A DNA stretch of 64,000 nt from Methylobacterium sp. AMS5 (GTDB lineage Bacteria > Pseudomonadota > Alphaproteobacteria > Rhizobiales > Beijerinckiaceae), in the NCBI RefSeq assembly GCF_001542815.1, contig NZ_CP006992.1, positions 3,601,501 to 3,665,500 on the forward strand. Reading direction: 5' to 3'. Each line of letters opens with the position of its first letter. The first letter of the stretch is position 1. The translations under genes were made by a program, and so were the position numbers. Shown in pieces: positions 10,748-20,037 of the stretch. Under the pieces are notes generated by a model. That model saw nothing but the letters and a program-made list of their open reading frames with translations, was not told where the DNA came from and did not search any database.

Positions 10748-11137
10748 ATGCGGTACACGCGCATGGGACCGGTGGGCTGGGTCGGGCAGATCGATCACGT
10801 CCGCGTCTATCTGAGCGACGCGGACGGCGAGATCGGCCGCGCCCAGGCGGCGCTGGCGGCAGGGGTGACCGCTTCGCTCGCGCGCCTTCGCGACGCGGCC
10901 TCGTCCCATCTCGACCTCTTCGTGGACAGAGCGAAGGCCTGCGGCAGCGCGCAGGAGCCCTGGTGGCTGGACGACGTCGAATTCCGCGATCACGCCGGGC
11001 AAGAGGCCGAGGAAGAGACGGTCTGCTATGCGCTCCCCTTCAGCCTGCACGGCGACGAGGGCGGCCTGTGGACGGTCGGCATGCGGGCATCCGCGGACGG
11101 ACATCGCCCGTTCCGGTTCGAGCGACGGCAGGGCTGA
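10748..11137 (+). CDS. Hypothetical protein
   Basis: A 129-residue acidic soluble protein of no recognised family. It has no signal peptide or membrane segment. Trp-rich motifs (PWWLDDVEF, GLWTVGM) and an even mix of charged residues suggest a folded domain. An alternative start is the Met at 10763 (MGPVGW). It is flanked by the ALDH terminator and an AT-rich spacer, so it is likely transcribed alone. Codon use looks like that of real genes here, but coding status rests only on that and on its open frame. Confidence 0.6.
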   Translation: MRYTRMGPVGWVGQIDHVRVYLSDADGEIGRAQAALAAGVTASLARLRDAASSHLDLFVDRAKACGSAQEPWWLDDVEFRDHAGQEAEEETVCYALPFSLHGDEGGLWTVGMRASADGHRPFRFERRQG

Positions 11138-11422
11138 GGCTGCGGGCGAGGCTTCGCTTGGCCTCGAATGAGAGCCCCCGGGAGTTCGAGACCGAGTTCG
11201 GCCCTGTTGCGAGGTCAGCCAAGGGAAACCTCAGCCTCATATTCAACCGCCGGTTCGACGGAGAATATTCTGCAATTCGAAATATAGGGCCACCGAACTT
11301 CTCGGACACGCTCATTATATTTCGCTGAATGACACGGATTGAGCACCGGACGCCACGTTCGACTTTACGTCCTATTATCGAACAAGGGGTAGGCACGAGC
11401 GGAAATCGGCATGGGGTGAAAG

Positions 11423-13099
11423 ATGAAAATCAGCATCAAAGCGACACTCATCAGCATGCTTGCCATCCTGACGATCGTATCCGCCATTCAGGGAATCGTT
11501 TCGATCAAAGCCCTTCAAACGAATGGCGAGAGCACGAACGTCATCATCACCAACGCAATTCCGTCCCTCAATCAGGCGGGCCGCATCAACAGGCTCATTC
11601 TGCAAGTCAGAACCACGCAGCTGCGGTTCCTGACAGCGCCTAATGATAAAATCAGGAAAGAAGACCTCGCATTGGCGGATGAGCTGATGGAGGCGCGCGA
11701 CGCAGAGATCGCCAAGTACAAGGCTCTCGTCGCCAGCAGCTCCGAACAGGCCGCCTACGACGATCTCATCCAGAAGGTCAGCGTGCTGAAGCAGGATTGG
11801 TCCAACCTGCTGCGGCTCGCCGAAACAAGCGCCGATCAGGCGCTGGTGTTGTTCCGCACGGAGAATCACACCCGCTATCGTGCCGCCGCCGCCGCCGCGA
11901 CCCGGCTCGTCGATCTGAACTTCGAGGCGAGCAAGGCCGCCGGAGCGGCCGCGCAGATCCAACAGTCTCAGGCGATCGATACGGCCGTCACGATGCTGGT
12001 CGTGGGCCTCGTCGTCACGATCCTGGCCACGGCGTTCTCCATCTTCGGCGTGGCCCGGCCGATCGAGCAGATGACGGGCGCGATGCGTGACATCGCGAGC
12101 GGCGATACCGCCCGGGAGGTGCCGTCCAAGGGCCGCCGGAACGAGATCGGCGAGATGGCATCCGCCGTCGAGGTGTTCCGCACGAACCTGATCCATACGC
12201 GCCAGCTGGAGGAGGATACCGCTCTCGCCCGCGCCTCGGCCGAGGAGCAGCGCAGGGCCGGCATGCGACAGATGGCCGATCATTTCGAGACGATGGTGAG
12301 CGGGATCATCGGCATGGTGACCGCGTCCGCCAGCCAGTTGCAGGCGACGGCCCAGAGCATGTCGGGAACGGCCACCGAGACGGCGTCGCAATCCCTGACC
12401 GTGGCGTCCGCGGCCGAGGAGGCGGCGGCGAACGTGCAGACCGTGGCCGCCGCGGCCGAGGAGCTGGGCGCATCGGTTCAGGAGATCGGCCGCCAGGTGG
12501 CGAGTTCGGCGGACTTGGCCGAGAGCGCGGTCGGCGAGGCCGACCATACGGCGGTGCTGGTGCAGAACCTGTCGAGCGCCGCGGCCCAGATCAACAACGT
12601 CGTTTCGATGATCTCGACGATCGCCGGTCAGACAAACCTGCTGGCACTGAACGCGACGATCGAAGCCGCCCGTGCCGGCGAAGCCGGCCGCGGCTTCGCC
12701 GTCGTCGCGTCCGAGGTGAAGGAGCTCGCCACCCAGACGTCGCGCGCCACCGATGAGATCGCCGCCCAGATCGGCACGATCCAAGGGGCGACCGGGCAGG
12801 CGGTGGCGGCCATCGGCAGCATCGCCAGCCGCATCAGGGAGATCAACGGCGTGGCGTCGAGCATCGCCGCCGCGGTGGAGGAGCAGGGGGCGGCGACGCA
12901 GGAGATCGTGCGCAACGTCGCCCAGGCCGCGATCGGCACCGGCGAGGTGACGACGAACATCAGCAGCGTGGCCGGCGCGGCCGAGGAGACGGGCGCTGCC
13001 GCGAGCCAGGTCCTGAGCGCCGCCGCGGAGCTGTCACGCCAGTCCGAGACCCTGTCGACGGAGGTTCAGCGCTTCCTCGCCACGGTGCGAGCCGCCTGA
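11423..13099 (+). CDS. Methyl-accepting chemotaxis protein
   Basis: A 558-residue inner-membrane chemoreceptor. TM1 spans about residues 8-30 and a periplasmic four-helix-bundle sensor lies between the helices. TM2 is at about 186-208 ([19 protein letters not shown]), followed by a HAMP domain starting at [17 protein letters not shown]. The signalling domain has the conserved hairpin tip around [19 protein letters not shown] (about residues 399-418) that contacts CheA/CheW. No C-terminal CheR/B-binding pentapeptide is present. The ligand is unknown. The 5' third and the upstream region are noticeably lower in GC than the surroundings. Confidence 0.95.
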   Translation: MKISIKATLISMLAILTIVSAIQGIVSIKALQTNGESTNVIITNAIPSLNQAGRINRLILQVRTTQLRFLTAPNDKIRKEDLALADELMEARDAEIAKYKALVASSSEQAAYDDLIQKVSVLKQDWSNLLRLAETSADQALVLFRTENHTRYRAAAAAATRLVDLNFEASKAAGAAAQIQQSQAIDTAVTMLVVGLVVTILATAFSIFGVARPIEQMTGAMRDIASGDTAREVPSKGRRNEIGEMASAVEVFRTNLIHTRQLEEDTALARASAEEQRRAGMRQMADHFETMVSGIIGMVTASASQLQATAQSMSGTATETASQSLTVASAAEEAAANVQTVAAAAEELGASVQEIGRQVASSADLAESAVGEADHTAVLVQNLSSAAAQINNVVSMISTIAGQTNLLALNATIEAARAGEAGRGFAVVASEVKELATQTSRATDEIAAQIGTIQGATGQAVAAIGSIASRIREINGVASSIAAAVEEQGAATQEIVRNVAQAAIGTGEVTTNISSVAGAAEETGAAASQVLSAAAELSRQSETLSTEVQRFLATVRAA

Positions 13100-13143
13100 T
13101 CGAAGCACCAAGCCGCACCACCATATCCCGAGCGGCACCCGAG

Positions 13144-13172
13144 GCCCCCGTCGCGCAAGCGCGATGGGGGCT
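13144..13172. terminator. Hairpin between convergent genes (possible bidirectional terminator)
   Basis: GCCCCCGTCGC and GCGATGGGGGC pair around a short loop, with one G-T mismatch, between the chemoreceptor stop and the decarboxylase stop. There is no clear T tract, so it is a weak call. Confidence 0.45.
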
Positions 13173-13209
13173 TCCGCAAGCGGCACGCGGTCTTGCGAAC
13201 GCGCCAGGA

Positions 13210-14505
13210 TCAAGGCCCACGCGCCCGGATCTCGCGGGCCTCGCCCCTCTCCACCAGCAGCTCGGCCGGTGTCGGGTGGCTCAGGAATCCCGTCGGGCTC
13301 GCGGTGAGCCCGTAGGCCCCCGATTGCAGCACCGCGACGAGGTCGCCCTCGGCCAGCGGCGGCAAGGGGGCTGCCCGGGCCAGCATGTCGAGGGGCGTGC
13401 AGAGCGGGCCGACGACCGCGGTCGCCGCGGGCGCACCGCCCGCATCGGTCACGGCCGCGAGGGGAAAGTCGCGCTTGACGATCTGGCCGAGATTGCCGCT
13501 CGCGGCGAGATGGTGGTGCATGCCGCCGTCGGTGATGACGAAGCGGCTGCCGCGCGACGCCTTCACCGCCAGCACCCGCGCCACGTAGACGCCCGCCGGC
13601 CCGGTGAGATAGCGGCCGGGCTCCAGCACCACGCGGGCGCTCGCCAGCAGCGGCTCGGCCCGCAGGGTGGCGATCAGGCCGGGCAGCCCGGCCCGGATCG
13701 CGCCGAGATCGAGGGCGGTGTCGCCGGAGAAGTACGGGATGCCGAGGCCGCCGCCGAGATCGATTGTCTCCAGCGGCCGCCCGATTCTGTTCGCGATCCG
13801 CGCCGCAAGTCCGAGCCCGTAGGTCCACTGGCCGAGGAGGGTATCGGCCTTCAGCCCTTGCGTGCCCGCGAACAGGTGGAGCCCGACGAGGCGCAGGTGC
13901 GGGGCGGCCTCCACCGTGTCGATGGCGGCCTCGATGTCTTCCTCGTCGAAGCCGAACGGCGAGGGCTTGCCGCCCATCCGCATCGCCCCGCCTTGCGCCG
14001 TCGCGCCGGGATTGATCCGCAGCGCCACCCGCGCGCGCGCGCCGTGACGCTCGGCCGCCGCCGCGACGCGAACAATCTCCTCGCGGTTTTCGAGATGGAT
14101 CTCGCCGATGCCGCCGCCGATCACCCGGTCGAGGTCGGCCGCGCCCTTGCCTGGGCCGGCGAAGAGGATCTTTTCCGGAGGAACACCCGCTCTGATCGCG
14201 GCGTCGAACTCGGCGCCGGAAGCGATCTCGGCCCCCGCGCCCTCCTCGGAGAAGACGCGGATCACCGCCGGGTTGGGGTTCGCCTTGACTGAAAAATCCA
14301 CCTCCGCGAAGCCCGCGAGTGCCGCGCACAGCGCCCGGTAGGTCCGGCGCATCGTGTCGGCGTCGTAGACGAAGAGCGGCGTGCCGAAATCCTTTGCGAG
14401 GTCGGTCAGCGGCAGGCCGCCGACCCGCAGCACGCCGCTCGCATCGCGCGAGAAGTTCTCGGCGATCAGCGCAGCGGCGAGGTCGGGAGAGACAGCCTGG
14501 GTCAT
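13210..14505 (-). CDS. PLP-dependent decarboxylase, ODC/DAPDC fold type III (exosortase-associated-type)
   Basis: A 431-residue fold-type III PLP enzyme of the diaminopimelate/ornithine decarboxylase family. The PLP-lysine is Lys 74 in DFSVKANPNP. Further motifs are the phosphate-binding GGGLGIPY segment, EPGRYL, and a C-terminal GPLCTPLD catalytic-cysteine motif. It resembles the subgroup annotated as exosortase-A-system-associated decarboxylase, and BtrK of butirosin synthesis, which decarboxylates an amino-acyl group on a carrier protein. An AMP-ligase and an acyl carrier protein upstream on the same strand support carrier-bound chemistry. No exosortase gene is in view. It is separated from the ligase by ~300 bp of palindromic repeats. 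Confidence 0.85.
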   Translation of the reverse strand: MTQAVSPDLAAALIAENFSRDASGVLRVGGLPLTDLAKDFGTPLFVYDADTMRRTYRALCAALAGFAEVDFSVKANPNPAVIRVFSEEGAGAEIASGAEFDAAIRAGVPPEKILFAGPGKGAADLDRVIGGGIGEIHLENREEIVRVAAAAERHGARARVALRINPGATAQGGAMRMGGKPSPFGFDEEDIEAAIDTVEAAPHLRLVGLHLFAGTQGLKADTLLGQWTYGLGLAARIANRIGRPLETIDLGGGLGIPYFSGDTALDLGAIRAGLPGLIATLRAEPLLASARVVLEPGRYLTGPAGVYVARVLAVKASRGSRFVITDGGMHHHLAASGNLGQIVKRDFPLAAVTDAGGAPAATAVVGPLCTPLDMLARAAPLPPLAEGDLVAVLQSGAYGLTASPTGFLSHPTPAELLVERGEAREIRARGP

Positions 14506-14539
14506 GACGACCTCATGAGGGAGACTTGCCCCATCCTCA

Positions 14540-14652
14540 ACCTTATCCTGCGGTGGCGACGCGCAGCGGCGCCCTCGAAGGGTGCTCCAGGGATCGCGCG
14601 CGAACGGGATGATCCGTCGAGGCCGCTGCGCGGCACCTCAGGATGAGGGCAG
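14540..14652. repeat. Large imperfect palindrome (dispersed-repeat type)
   Basis: The arms CGCGCAGCGGC (14560-14570) and GCCGCTGCGCG (14622-14632) are perfectly complementary. The outer flanks also pair imperfectly (CCTTATCCTGCGGTG with CACCTCAGGATGAGG), giving a ~110-bp structure in the spacer between decarboxylase and ligase. It looks like a Methylobacterium dispersed palindrome, but a second copy was not found in this window. Confidence 0.6.
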
Positions 14653-14702
14653 CGGATGGGAGACCATCGGCGCGCGCATCGGTCCTGGAGCATCGTCGGT
14701 CC

Positions 14703-14809
14703 TAGAGCAGCGTCCTGGACATTGGATCCAGGACGCTCCTCTAACTTGTTGTTTTCGCATCATATTTTTTCCGAAAGCCGGAGACCACCTTTCGGGATGA
14801 TGCTCTAGA
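14703..14809 (-). repeat. Dispersed palindromic repeat, copy A
   Basis: One of three copies of a ~105-bp element. Read on the minus strand it starts AGAGCATCATCCCGAAAG, contains CGGCTTTCGG, GATGCGAAAAC, and ends in the hairpin GAGCGTCCTGGA / TCCAGGACGCT (arms 14704-14719 and 14727-14742 on plus, one mismatch). Its CTAGA end supplies the TAG stop of the acyl-CoA ligase gene. Related copies are at 41445-41547 and 59459-59561. Confidence 0.85.
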
Positions 14810-16322
14810 TTTCCACCGCCGCGCGCTCGGCGGTGAGGCGCTTGTAATCGACCTTGCCATTGGGCGTGACGGGAAGCGCGGCGACCGCCTCGATGGTGCG
14901 GGGCACGAGATGGGGCGCCAGCGCCGTGCGGAGGCGTTGCAGCACGTCCGCCGTGCCCGGCGCGCCCTCCGCAGGGACGGTCACGGCATGGATGCGCTGG
15001 CCGAGGCTCGGATCGGGCAGGCCGATCACGGCGGCGGCGCGGAAGGCGCCCGTTTCCATCAAAGCCGCCTCGACCTCGGTCGGGCTCACGCGAAACCCTT
15101 GCGTCTTGATCATCGTGTCCTCGCGGCCGATGAACCGGAAGAAGCCGTCTTCATCCTCCACCACGAGGTCGCCGGAGCGGCAGACGAGGCCCGGCGCGGA
15201 ACCGGGCGGTGGGAACGGGTCGGGCACCAGCACGCGGGCGGTGTCCGCGGGCCGCTTCCAGTAGCCCATCGAGACGGTGGGGCCTCGGTGATGCAGGATG
15301 CCGGGCTCGCCGGGCCGAGCCCGGCGCCCTTCGAGGGTGACGGCGAAGATGTCGGTCTCGGGGATGGCGCGGCCGATCGAGTCCGGCCGCCGGTCGATCT
15401 CCCCCGGCGGCAGGTAGGTCGAGCGGAAGGCTTCCGTCAGGCCGTACATCAGCACGACGGCCGTGTGCGGCAGCCGCGCGCGCAGGCGCTCGATCGTCGG
15501 CAGCGCGAGGCTGCCGCCGGAATTGGTGATCGCCCGCAGGGCCGAAAGGTCCGCCTTGGCCAGATGCGGCGCGGCCCGTGTCAGCAGCGTCCACAGCGTC
15601 GGCACGCCCGCCAGCACGGTGATGCGGTGCGCCTCCAGCGCCCGCACCACGTCGTCGCCGAGCCGGGGCGTCAGCAGCACGATGCGCGCGCCCTGCTCCA
15701 CGCTCGTGAGGAGCTGGTTGAGGCCGTAATCGAACGAGAACGGCAGCACCGAGAGGAGGCGGTCTGCGGGGTTGATGCCGAGATAGGTCCGCACGATGCG
15801 GGTGCCGGCGATCAGGTTGGCGTGAGAGAGCATCACGCCCTTGGGCAGGCCGGTCGAGCCCGAGGTATAGAGGATCGCCGCCAGCCCCTCCGGCGCCGGC
15901 TCGCCGGGGACGAGGGCCGCGCCGTCATCCCCCGTCTCTCCATCGAGGATGCGCAGCTCCGCGAGGTCGTCGAGTGCCCCCTCGAGCCCGGCGGCGTGGG
16001 CGGCATCGGTCAGCAACACGCGCGCGCCGCTATCGGCGACGATGTGGCGGACCTGACGCGGGCGCAAGGACGGGTGGATCGGCACGAACACGCCGCCGGC
16101 CGCGCTCACGGAAAAAATCGCGACGCATTCGCGAATCGATTTCGGCAGCAGGATCGCGACGCGGTCGCCCGGCCGCAGGCCGAGACGCGCCAAGCGCCCC
16201 GCCAAAGCGGCGACGCGGGCCCGGAAACCGCCATAGGTGAGAGTCTCGCCCCCCTCGACGATCGCGGGGGAATCGTCCGCGCCGGCTCCGTCGAGCAGGT
16301 GGTGCAGCAGCGTCGGGGGCAT
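14805..16322 (-). CDS. AMP-forming acyl/amino-acid-CoA ligase (carrier-protein loading type)
   Basis: A 505-residue adenylate-forming enzyme of the ANL superfamily. The A3 P-loop reads YTSGSTGLPKG, followed by YGLTEAFRSTYL (A5 region), SGDL with GREDTMIKTQGFRVSP (A7-A8), and a C-terminal PNGKVDYKRL containing the catalytic lysine. It resembles the exosortase-A-associated acyl-CoA ligases. The acyl carrier protein gene lies 19 bases upstream on the same strand and a PLP decarboxylase downstream, so it probably adenylates an acid and loads it on that ACP. The stop codon lies within the end of a dispersed repeat. Confidence 0.88.
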   Translation of the reverse strand: MPPTLLHHLLDGAGADDSPAIVEGGETLTYGGFRARVAALAGRLARLGLRPGDRVAILLPKSIRECVAIFSVSAAGGVFVPIHPSLRPRQVRHIVADSGARVLLTDAAHAAGLEGALDDLAELRILDGETGDDGAALVPGEPAPEGLAAILYTSGSTGLPKGVMLSHANLIAGTRIVRTYLGINPADRLLSVLPFSFDYGLNQLLTSVEQGARIVLLTPRLGDDVVRALEAHRITVLAGVPTLWTLLTRAAPHLAKADLSALRAITNSGGSLALPTIERLRARLPHTAVVLMYGLTEAFRSTYLPPGEIDRRPDSIGRAIPETDIFAVTLEGRRARPGEPGILHHRGPTVSMGYWKRPADTARVLVPDPFPPPGSAPGLVCRSGDLVVEDEDGFFRFIGREDTMIKTQGFRVSPTEVEAALMETGAFRAAAVIGLPDPSLGQRIHAVTVPAEGAPGTADVLQRLRTALAPHLVPRTIEAVAALPVTPNGKVDYKRLTAERAAVEI

Positions 16323-16341
16323 GGGACGGGTCAGGCGCGGA

Positions 16342-16605
16342 TCAGACGTCGGAACGCCGGTCGTCGATGAAATGAGCCAGCGTATCGACGCTGGCGAAAT
16401 TCGCGAGGTCGAAGCAGTCCTCGTCGACCTCGACGCCGAAGCGGTCGCCGAGATGCATCATCAGGTCGAGGATGCCGATCGAATCGAGCGCGTCGCTGGT
16501 CACGAGGGACGTCTCCCCGGTGACGGCGCCGGGGGGAAGGCCCGGGTTGCGGGCCGCGATGAAGGCGAAGATCGCCTCGCGCACATCGGCCATCGACTGA
16601 ACCAC
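16342..16605 (-). CDS. Acyl carrier protein
   Basis: An 87-residue stand-alone carrier protein. The phosphopantetheine site is Ser 42 in ALDSIGILD, followed by a helix rich in acidic and hydrophobic residues, as usual for ACPs. The start could be GTG at 16605 or ATG at 16593 (MADVRE); neither has a clear ribosome-binding site. It begins a minus-strand set with the AMP-ligase (19-base gap) and the PLP decarboxylase. It is unlikely to be the fatty-acid ACP, which carries the more canonical DSLD motif and clusters with fab genes. Confidence 0.88.
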   Translation of the reverse strand: MVQSMADVREAIFAFIAARNPGLPPGAVTGETSLVTSDALDSIGILDLMMHLGDRFGVEVDEDCFDLANFASVDTLAHFIDDRRSDV

Positions 16606-16803
16606 GGCTGGAATGCCCCTCGATCCGTCCTGTGCTGGTCTCGGGTTGCGGACTTAAGCCCAACGCAAGGGCAAGTCCATGGTGGGCGCATGGTTCATGA
16701 ACGATCCCCAGACATCCGTCGCTTCGCCCTGTCTCCTTAACCGGCGATTCACGCTGCCCCCCGAGGCTTCCCGGCATTCCTTCCTGCCTGGAGTCTTCGG
16801 CCC

Positions 16804-17331
16804 GTGTTCGGTTCAGCCCAGAACGGCGTCCTTCTCGCCGCCCGTCTCCTCATGGCCTCGGCCCTGCTGCCGACCGGCGTGGCGCGGGCGCTCAACGTCT
16901 CCGGCTTCGCGGTGACATTGGCCGGGGCCGGCTGTCCCGCCCCCAACGCCATCGCGACGGCGGCGGTGATCGTGCAGGTGTTCGGACCGCTGGCGGTCAT
17001 CCTCGGTGTGATGCCGCGGCTCACCGGGCTGGCCATGGCTGGTTTCGTGGCCGGCATGGCCGCCCTGCTGCACCCGTTCTGGCTCCATGTCGGGGCCGCC
17101 GCGGTGACCGAGCGCAGCTTCCTCCTCGCCGATCTCGGGCTGGCCGGCGCCTTCCTGATGTACGCGATGACCGGTCCCGGCGCCTGGAGCTGGCGCGGCA
17201 TCTTCGGGTCCGGTGAAGCCTCGGCGCCCGCACGAGCCCCCGCCAAGGCGGCGGCCAAGGCGCCCGCGCGGCCTAAGTCCGGCGGCGTCAAGCGGGCGGG
17301 CGGCCGGGCTCCGGCGCGGGCTGCGGCGTGA
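16804..17331 (+). CDS. DoxX family membrane protein
   Basis: A 175-residue inner-membrane protein with four hydrophobic helices, matching the DoxX/DoxD pattern: a first helix with LLAARLLMASALLPTG, and a third with RLTGLAMAGFVAGMAALLHPFW. The last ~40 residues are a Lys/Ala/Pro-rich tail (APAKAAAKAPARPKS). Members are linked to redox or sulfur metabolism, but the role here is unknown. The start is GTG. Its 3' end overlaps the convergent MFS gene by 44 bases, so both C-terminal tails are encoded by the same stretch. Confidence 0.8.
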   Translation: MFGSAQNGVLLAARLLMASALLPTGVARALNVSGFAVTLAGAGCPAPNAIATAAVIVQVFGPLAVILGVMPRLTGLAMAGFVAGMAALLHPFWLHVGAAAVTERSFLLADLGLAGAFLMYAMTGPGAWSWRGIFGSGEASAPARAPAKAAAKAPARPKSGGVKRAGGRAPARAAA

Positions 17332-18769
17332 CCGGGACGATGCTTTGGGGCGAACCATCGGCAGGTCTCGGCACGGCCTCGGCGACCCGTCGCTGGCCGG
17401 ACACCTCCGCGCCCGCATCCGGCGCCAGCCGCCGGAACACGAAGAACGAGCCCACCGAGACCGCGGCCACCGCGAGGAAGGCGAGGGAGAAATCTCCCGC
17501 CTCGATCCCGGCATGGCCGTGCCAGGCGGCGGCGCCCTCCAGCGCCAGGGCGCCGATGGAGACGCCGAGGCTGAGGGACAATTGCTGTGCGACGCTGGCC
17601 AGACTCGTGGCCGCGCTCATCTCCCGCGATTCGAGATCCGCATAGGCGATGGCGTTGACGCAGGTGAATTGCAGCGAGCGCACGCAGCCCCCGAGCAACA
17701 GCACGCCGACGATGATCCAGTGCGGGGTCTGCGCCGTGAACAGTCCGTTGGCGGAAAGAAAGGCGGACGCGACCAGCGCGTTCGTCACCATCACCCGTCG
17801 AAATCCGTAGGCGCGCAGGATGCGCGGGCCGACGATCTTGATGAGCAGGGCGCCCGCGGCCGCGGCGAAGGTGATGAGCCCGGACCGCAGCGGATCGAGC
17901 CCGAACCCGATCTGGAGCATCAGCGGCAGCAGGAAGGGGATGGCTCCGGTGCCGATGCGGAACAGGCTCCCCCCCGTCACCGCCGCGCGGAAGGTGTCGT
18001 GCCTGAGCAGGTCGAGGCGGATGAGCGGATGCTCGGTGCGCTTGGCGTGGCGCAGGTAGAGCCCGACGAGCACGATCCCGCCGGCCATGCAGGCCCAGGA
18101 CACGCCGTCCGGCAGGAGGTGGCGCCCGGTCGCGGCAAAGCCGAGCATCAGAAGGGCGAGCCCGCCGCCCGAGAGCAGGAATCCCGTCACGTCGAGCGGT
18201 GGGCGCGTTTCCTCGCGGATGTCGCCGAAATACAGGGTCGCGAGGACGATGCCGGCGAGCCCGATCGGGATGTTGATGAAGAAGATCCAGCGCCAGTCGG
18301 CATAGGTGGTGATGAAGCCGCCCAGTGGCGGCCCGAGGATCGGGCCGATCAGCGCCGGGATGGTGAGGTAGGCGAGCGCCCCGACGAGTTCGGATTTCGG
18401 CACCGAGCGCAGGATCACGAGGCGGCCCACCGGCACCATCATCGCCCCGCCGACCCCCTGAACGAAGCGGGCGGCGACGAAGCCGGTGAGCGAGTTCGCG
18501 GCGGCGCAGGCAAGCGAGCCCGCCATGAACACGCACAGGGCGGCGCGGAAGACGTTGCGGGCGCCGTAGCGGTCGGCGGCCCAGCCCGAGACCGGGATGA
18601 AGATCGCGAGGCTCACGAGATAGGCGGTGAGCGCGAGCTTGAGGGCGATCGGATCGACACCGAGGCTCGCCGCGATCGCGGGCAGGGCCGTGGCGATCAC
18701 CGTCGAGTCGGTGTTCTCCATGAACAAAGCGGTGGCGACGACGAGAGGGACGATCTGGGCGGGGCGCAT
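17288..18769 (-). CDS. MFS transporter, DHA2 (EmrB/QacA) family
   Basis: About 493 residues with around 14 hydrophobic segments. Family motifs are visible: MENTDSTVIATALP in helix 1, SGWAADRYGARN in loop 2-3, RFVQGVGGAMMVPVGR in helix 4 and GPILGPPLGGFI (motif C, antiporter). It is probably a drug or organic-anion proton antiporter in the inner membrane. The start used is the ATG of MRPAQIV; a Met 117 bases further upstream would add a non-hydrophobic leader. The Pro-rich C-terminal tail is encoded in the overlap with the DoxX gene. Confidence 0.88.
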   Translation of the reverse strand: MRPAQIVPLVVATALFMENTDSTVIATALPAIAASLGVDPIALKLALTAYLVSLAIFIPVSGWAADRYGARNVFRAALCVFMAGSLACAAANSLTGFVAARFVQGVGGAMMVPVGRLVILRSVPKSELVGALAYLTIPALIGPILGPPLGGFITTYADWRWIFFINIPIGLAGIVLATLYFGDIREETRPPLDVTGFLLSGGGLALLMLGFAATGRHLLPDGVSWACMAGGIVLVGLYLRHAKRTEHPLIRLDLLRHDTFRAAVTGGSLFRIGTGAIPFLLPLMLQIGFGLDPLRSGLITFAAAAGALLIKIVGPRILRAYGFRRVMVTNALVASAFLSANGLFTAQTPHWIIVGVLLLGGCVRSLQFTCVNAIAYADLESREMSAATSLASVAQQLSLSLGVSIGALALEGAAAWHGHAGIEAGDFSLAFLAVAAVSVGSFFVFRRLAPDAGAEVSGQRRVAEAVPRPADGSPQSIVPVTPQPAPEPGRPPA

Positions 18770-19064
18770 CGGCAGGGAGAAGTGCGCGACGCGCCGAAGG
18801 TTGCGCAAGGGGTGCGCGCGAGGCGCGGCGACGTTGCACGAAGGCGACTCCGGAACCCGACGTTGCGTAGGGGCGGGATGAAACAACGTGGCTGAACGGT
18901 CACAGGCCCGCGGGATACGCGTGCCGTCCCCCGTCCAATCCTTCCGGGACCGCCGGCTTAAGGCTAGGCTTCCGCCCGAAAAGCGATGCTGTCCCGCCGG
19001 TCACGGCAGGATACGCGTCCCCGAGCGCCCCCTGGCGCCGGCCTCCATCCCGCGAAAGAGCCTA

Positions 19065-19952
19065 ATGCCCCTGCGGTCGAACCTTCGTCCCGGCGTTTCC
19101 CGTCTCGCACTCGCCGCCGCCCTTCTCGCCGGGTTGGCCGGCTGCGGCGACGTGGTGCTCACCGACGGCGGCGCCCTCTCGCGCCGCGACCAGTTCGTGG
19201 CCAGCGACGCCGTCGCCTCCGAGTCCAAGCTGTTCATCGATCCGACCCTGCCGCAGACGGTGCGCACCGTGCGCATCGTCCCGACCGTGTTTTCCGAGGC
19301 GGTCTCCGGCCCCGGCCTTTCGCCGGTGGAACGGCGCCTGATCGCCAACGCCGCCGACCGGGCGCTCTGCTACGACCTCTCGCTGCGCTACGACGTGGTG
19401 TCGTCGGGCCGCGCCGACCTCACCGTCCGCTCGGCGATCACGCGGGTCGATCTCACCAACATTCCGGCCTCCGGCGCGACCGTCGCCGCCACGACGGCGA
19501 TCTCGGTGGCCGGCCAAGTCGGCATCGGCTTCGCCAACACCCTGGGCCGGGTGCCGGTGCCGCGGCTGCCGATCGGGCTCGGCAGCCTGACCATCGAATC
19601 CGAGGCGGTCGACGCCCGCAACCGCCAGCGCGCGGCGATGATCTGGGCGGGTGCGGCCAACTCCTTCACCAACCAAGCCCGCTTCTCGGCCGCCAGCGAC
19701 GCCTACGATCTGGCCGGCGAGTTCGGCCAGGATTTCGGCTCCTACCTCGCCACCGGCAAGGATCCGTTCAAGGGAGAGCTGCAGCTCCCGACCTACGACC
19801 GCATCCGCATCACCACGCTGGGCGAGGCCCCCCTCGACCCGGATTGCGAGGCCTTCGGCCGGGCGCCCGGCTTCGACGGCATCCTCGCCGACATGATCGG
19901 CCTGCCGCCGGAATGGACCGACAAGGGGCCGGGCGTCTCCGCCGCGCGCTGA
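19065..19952 (+). CDS. DUF3313-type outer-membrane lipoprotein
   Basis: A 295-residue lipoprotein. The signal peptide ends in a lipobox LAGLAGC with the lipidated cysteine at residue 27. The mature part resembles DUF3313 lipoproteins (FVASDAVASESKLFIDPT, then mixed alpha/beta with TLTIES- and SAASDAYDLAGEFG-like segments). The residue after the cysteine is Gly rather than Asp, which favours the outer membrane. No partner gene is adjacent; the adenine deaminase gene is convergent 85 bases away. The start was set by the signal peptide, although the frame is open 177 bases further up. Confidence 0.75.
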   Translation: MPLRSNLRPGVSRLALAAALLAGLAGCGDVVLTDGGALSRRDQFVASDAVASESKLFIDPTLPQTVRTVRIVPTVFSEAVSGPGLSPVERRLIANAADRALCYDLSLRYDVVSSGRADLTVRSAITRVDLTNIPASGATVAATTAISVAGQVGIGFANTLGRVPVPRLPIGLGSLTIESEAVDARNRQRAAMIWAGAANSFTNQARFSAASDAYDLAGEFGQDFGSYLATGKDPFKGELQLPTYDRIRITTLGEAPLDPDCEAFGRAPGFDGILADMIGLPPEWTDKGPGVSAAR

Positions 19953-20037
19953 GCCCCTGTCCGATCGCCTCGTTCAACATGGATTCCCTCGCCCCGCTTG
20001 CGGGGAGAGGGGGGACACTCGGCGCTTCGAAGCGGTT

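Noticed and set aside
13210..16605. Naming the trio as a true exosortase locus
   Set aside because: No exosortase, PEP-CTERM protein or glycosyltransferase neighbours are seen, so only family resemblance is claimed.
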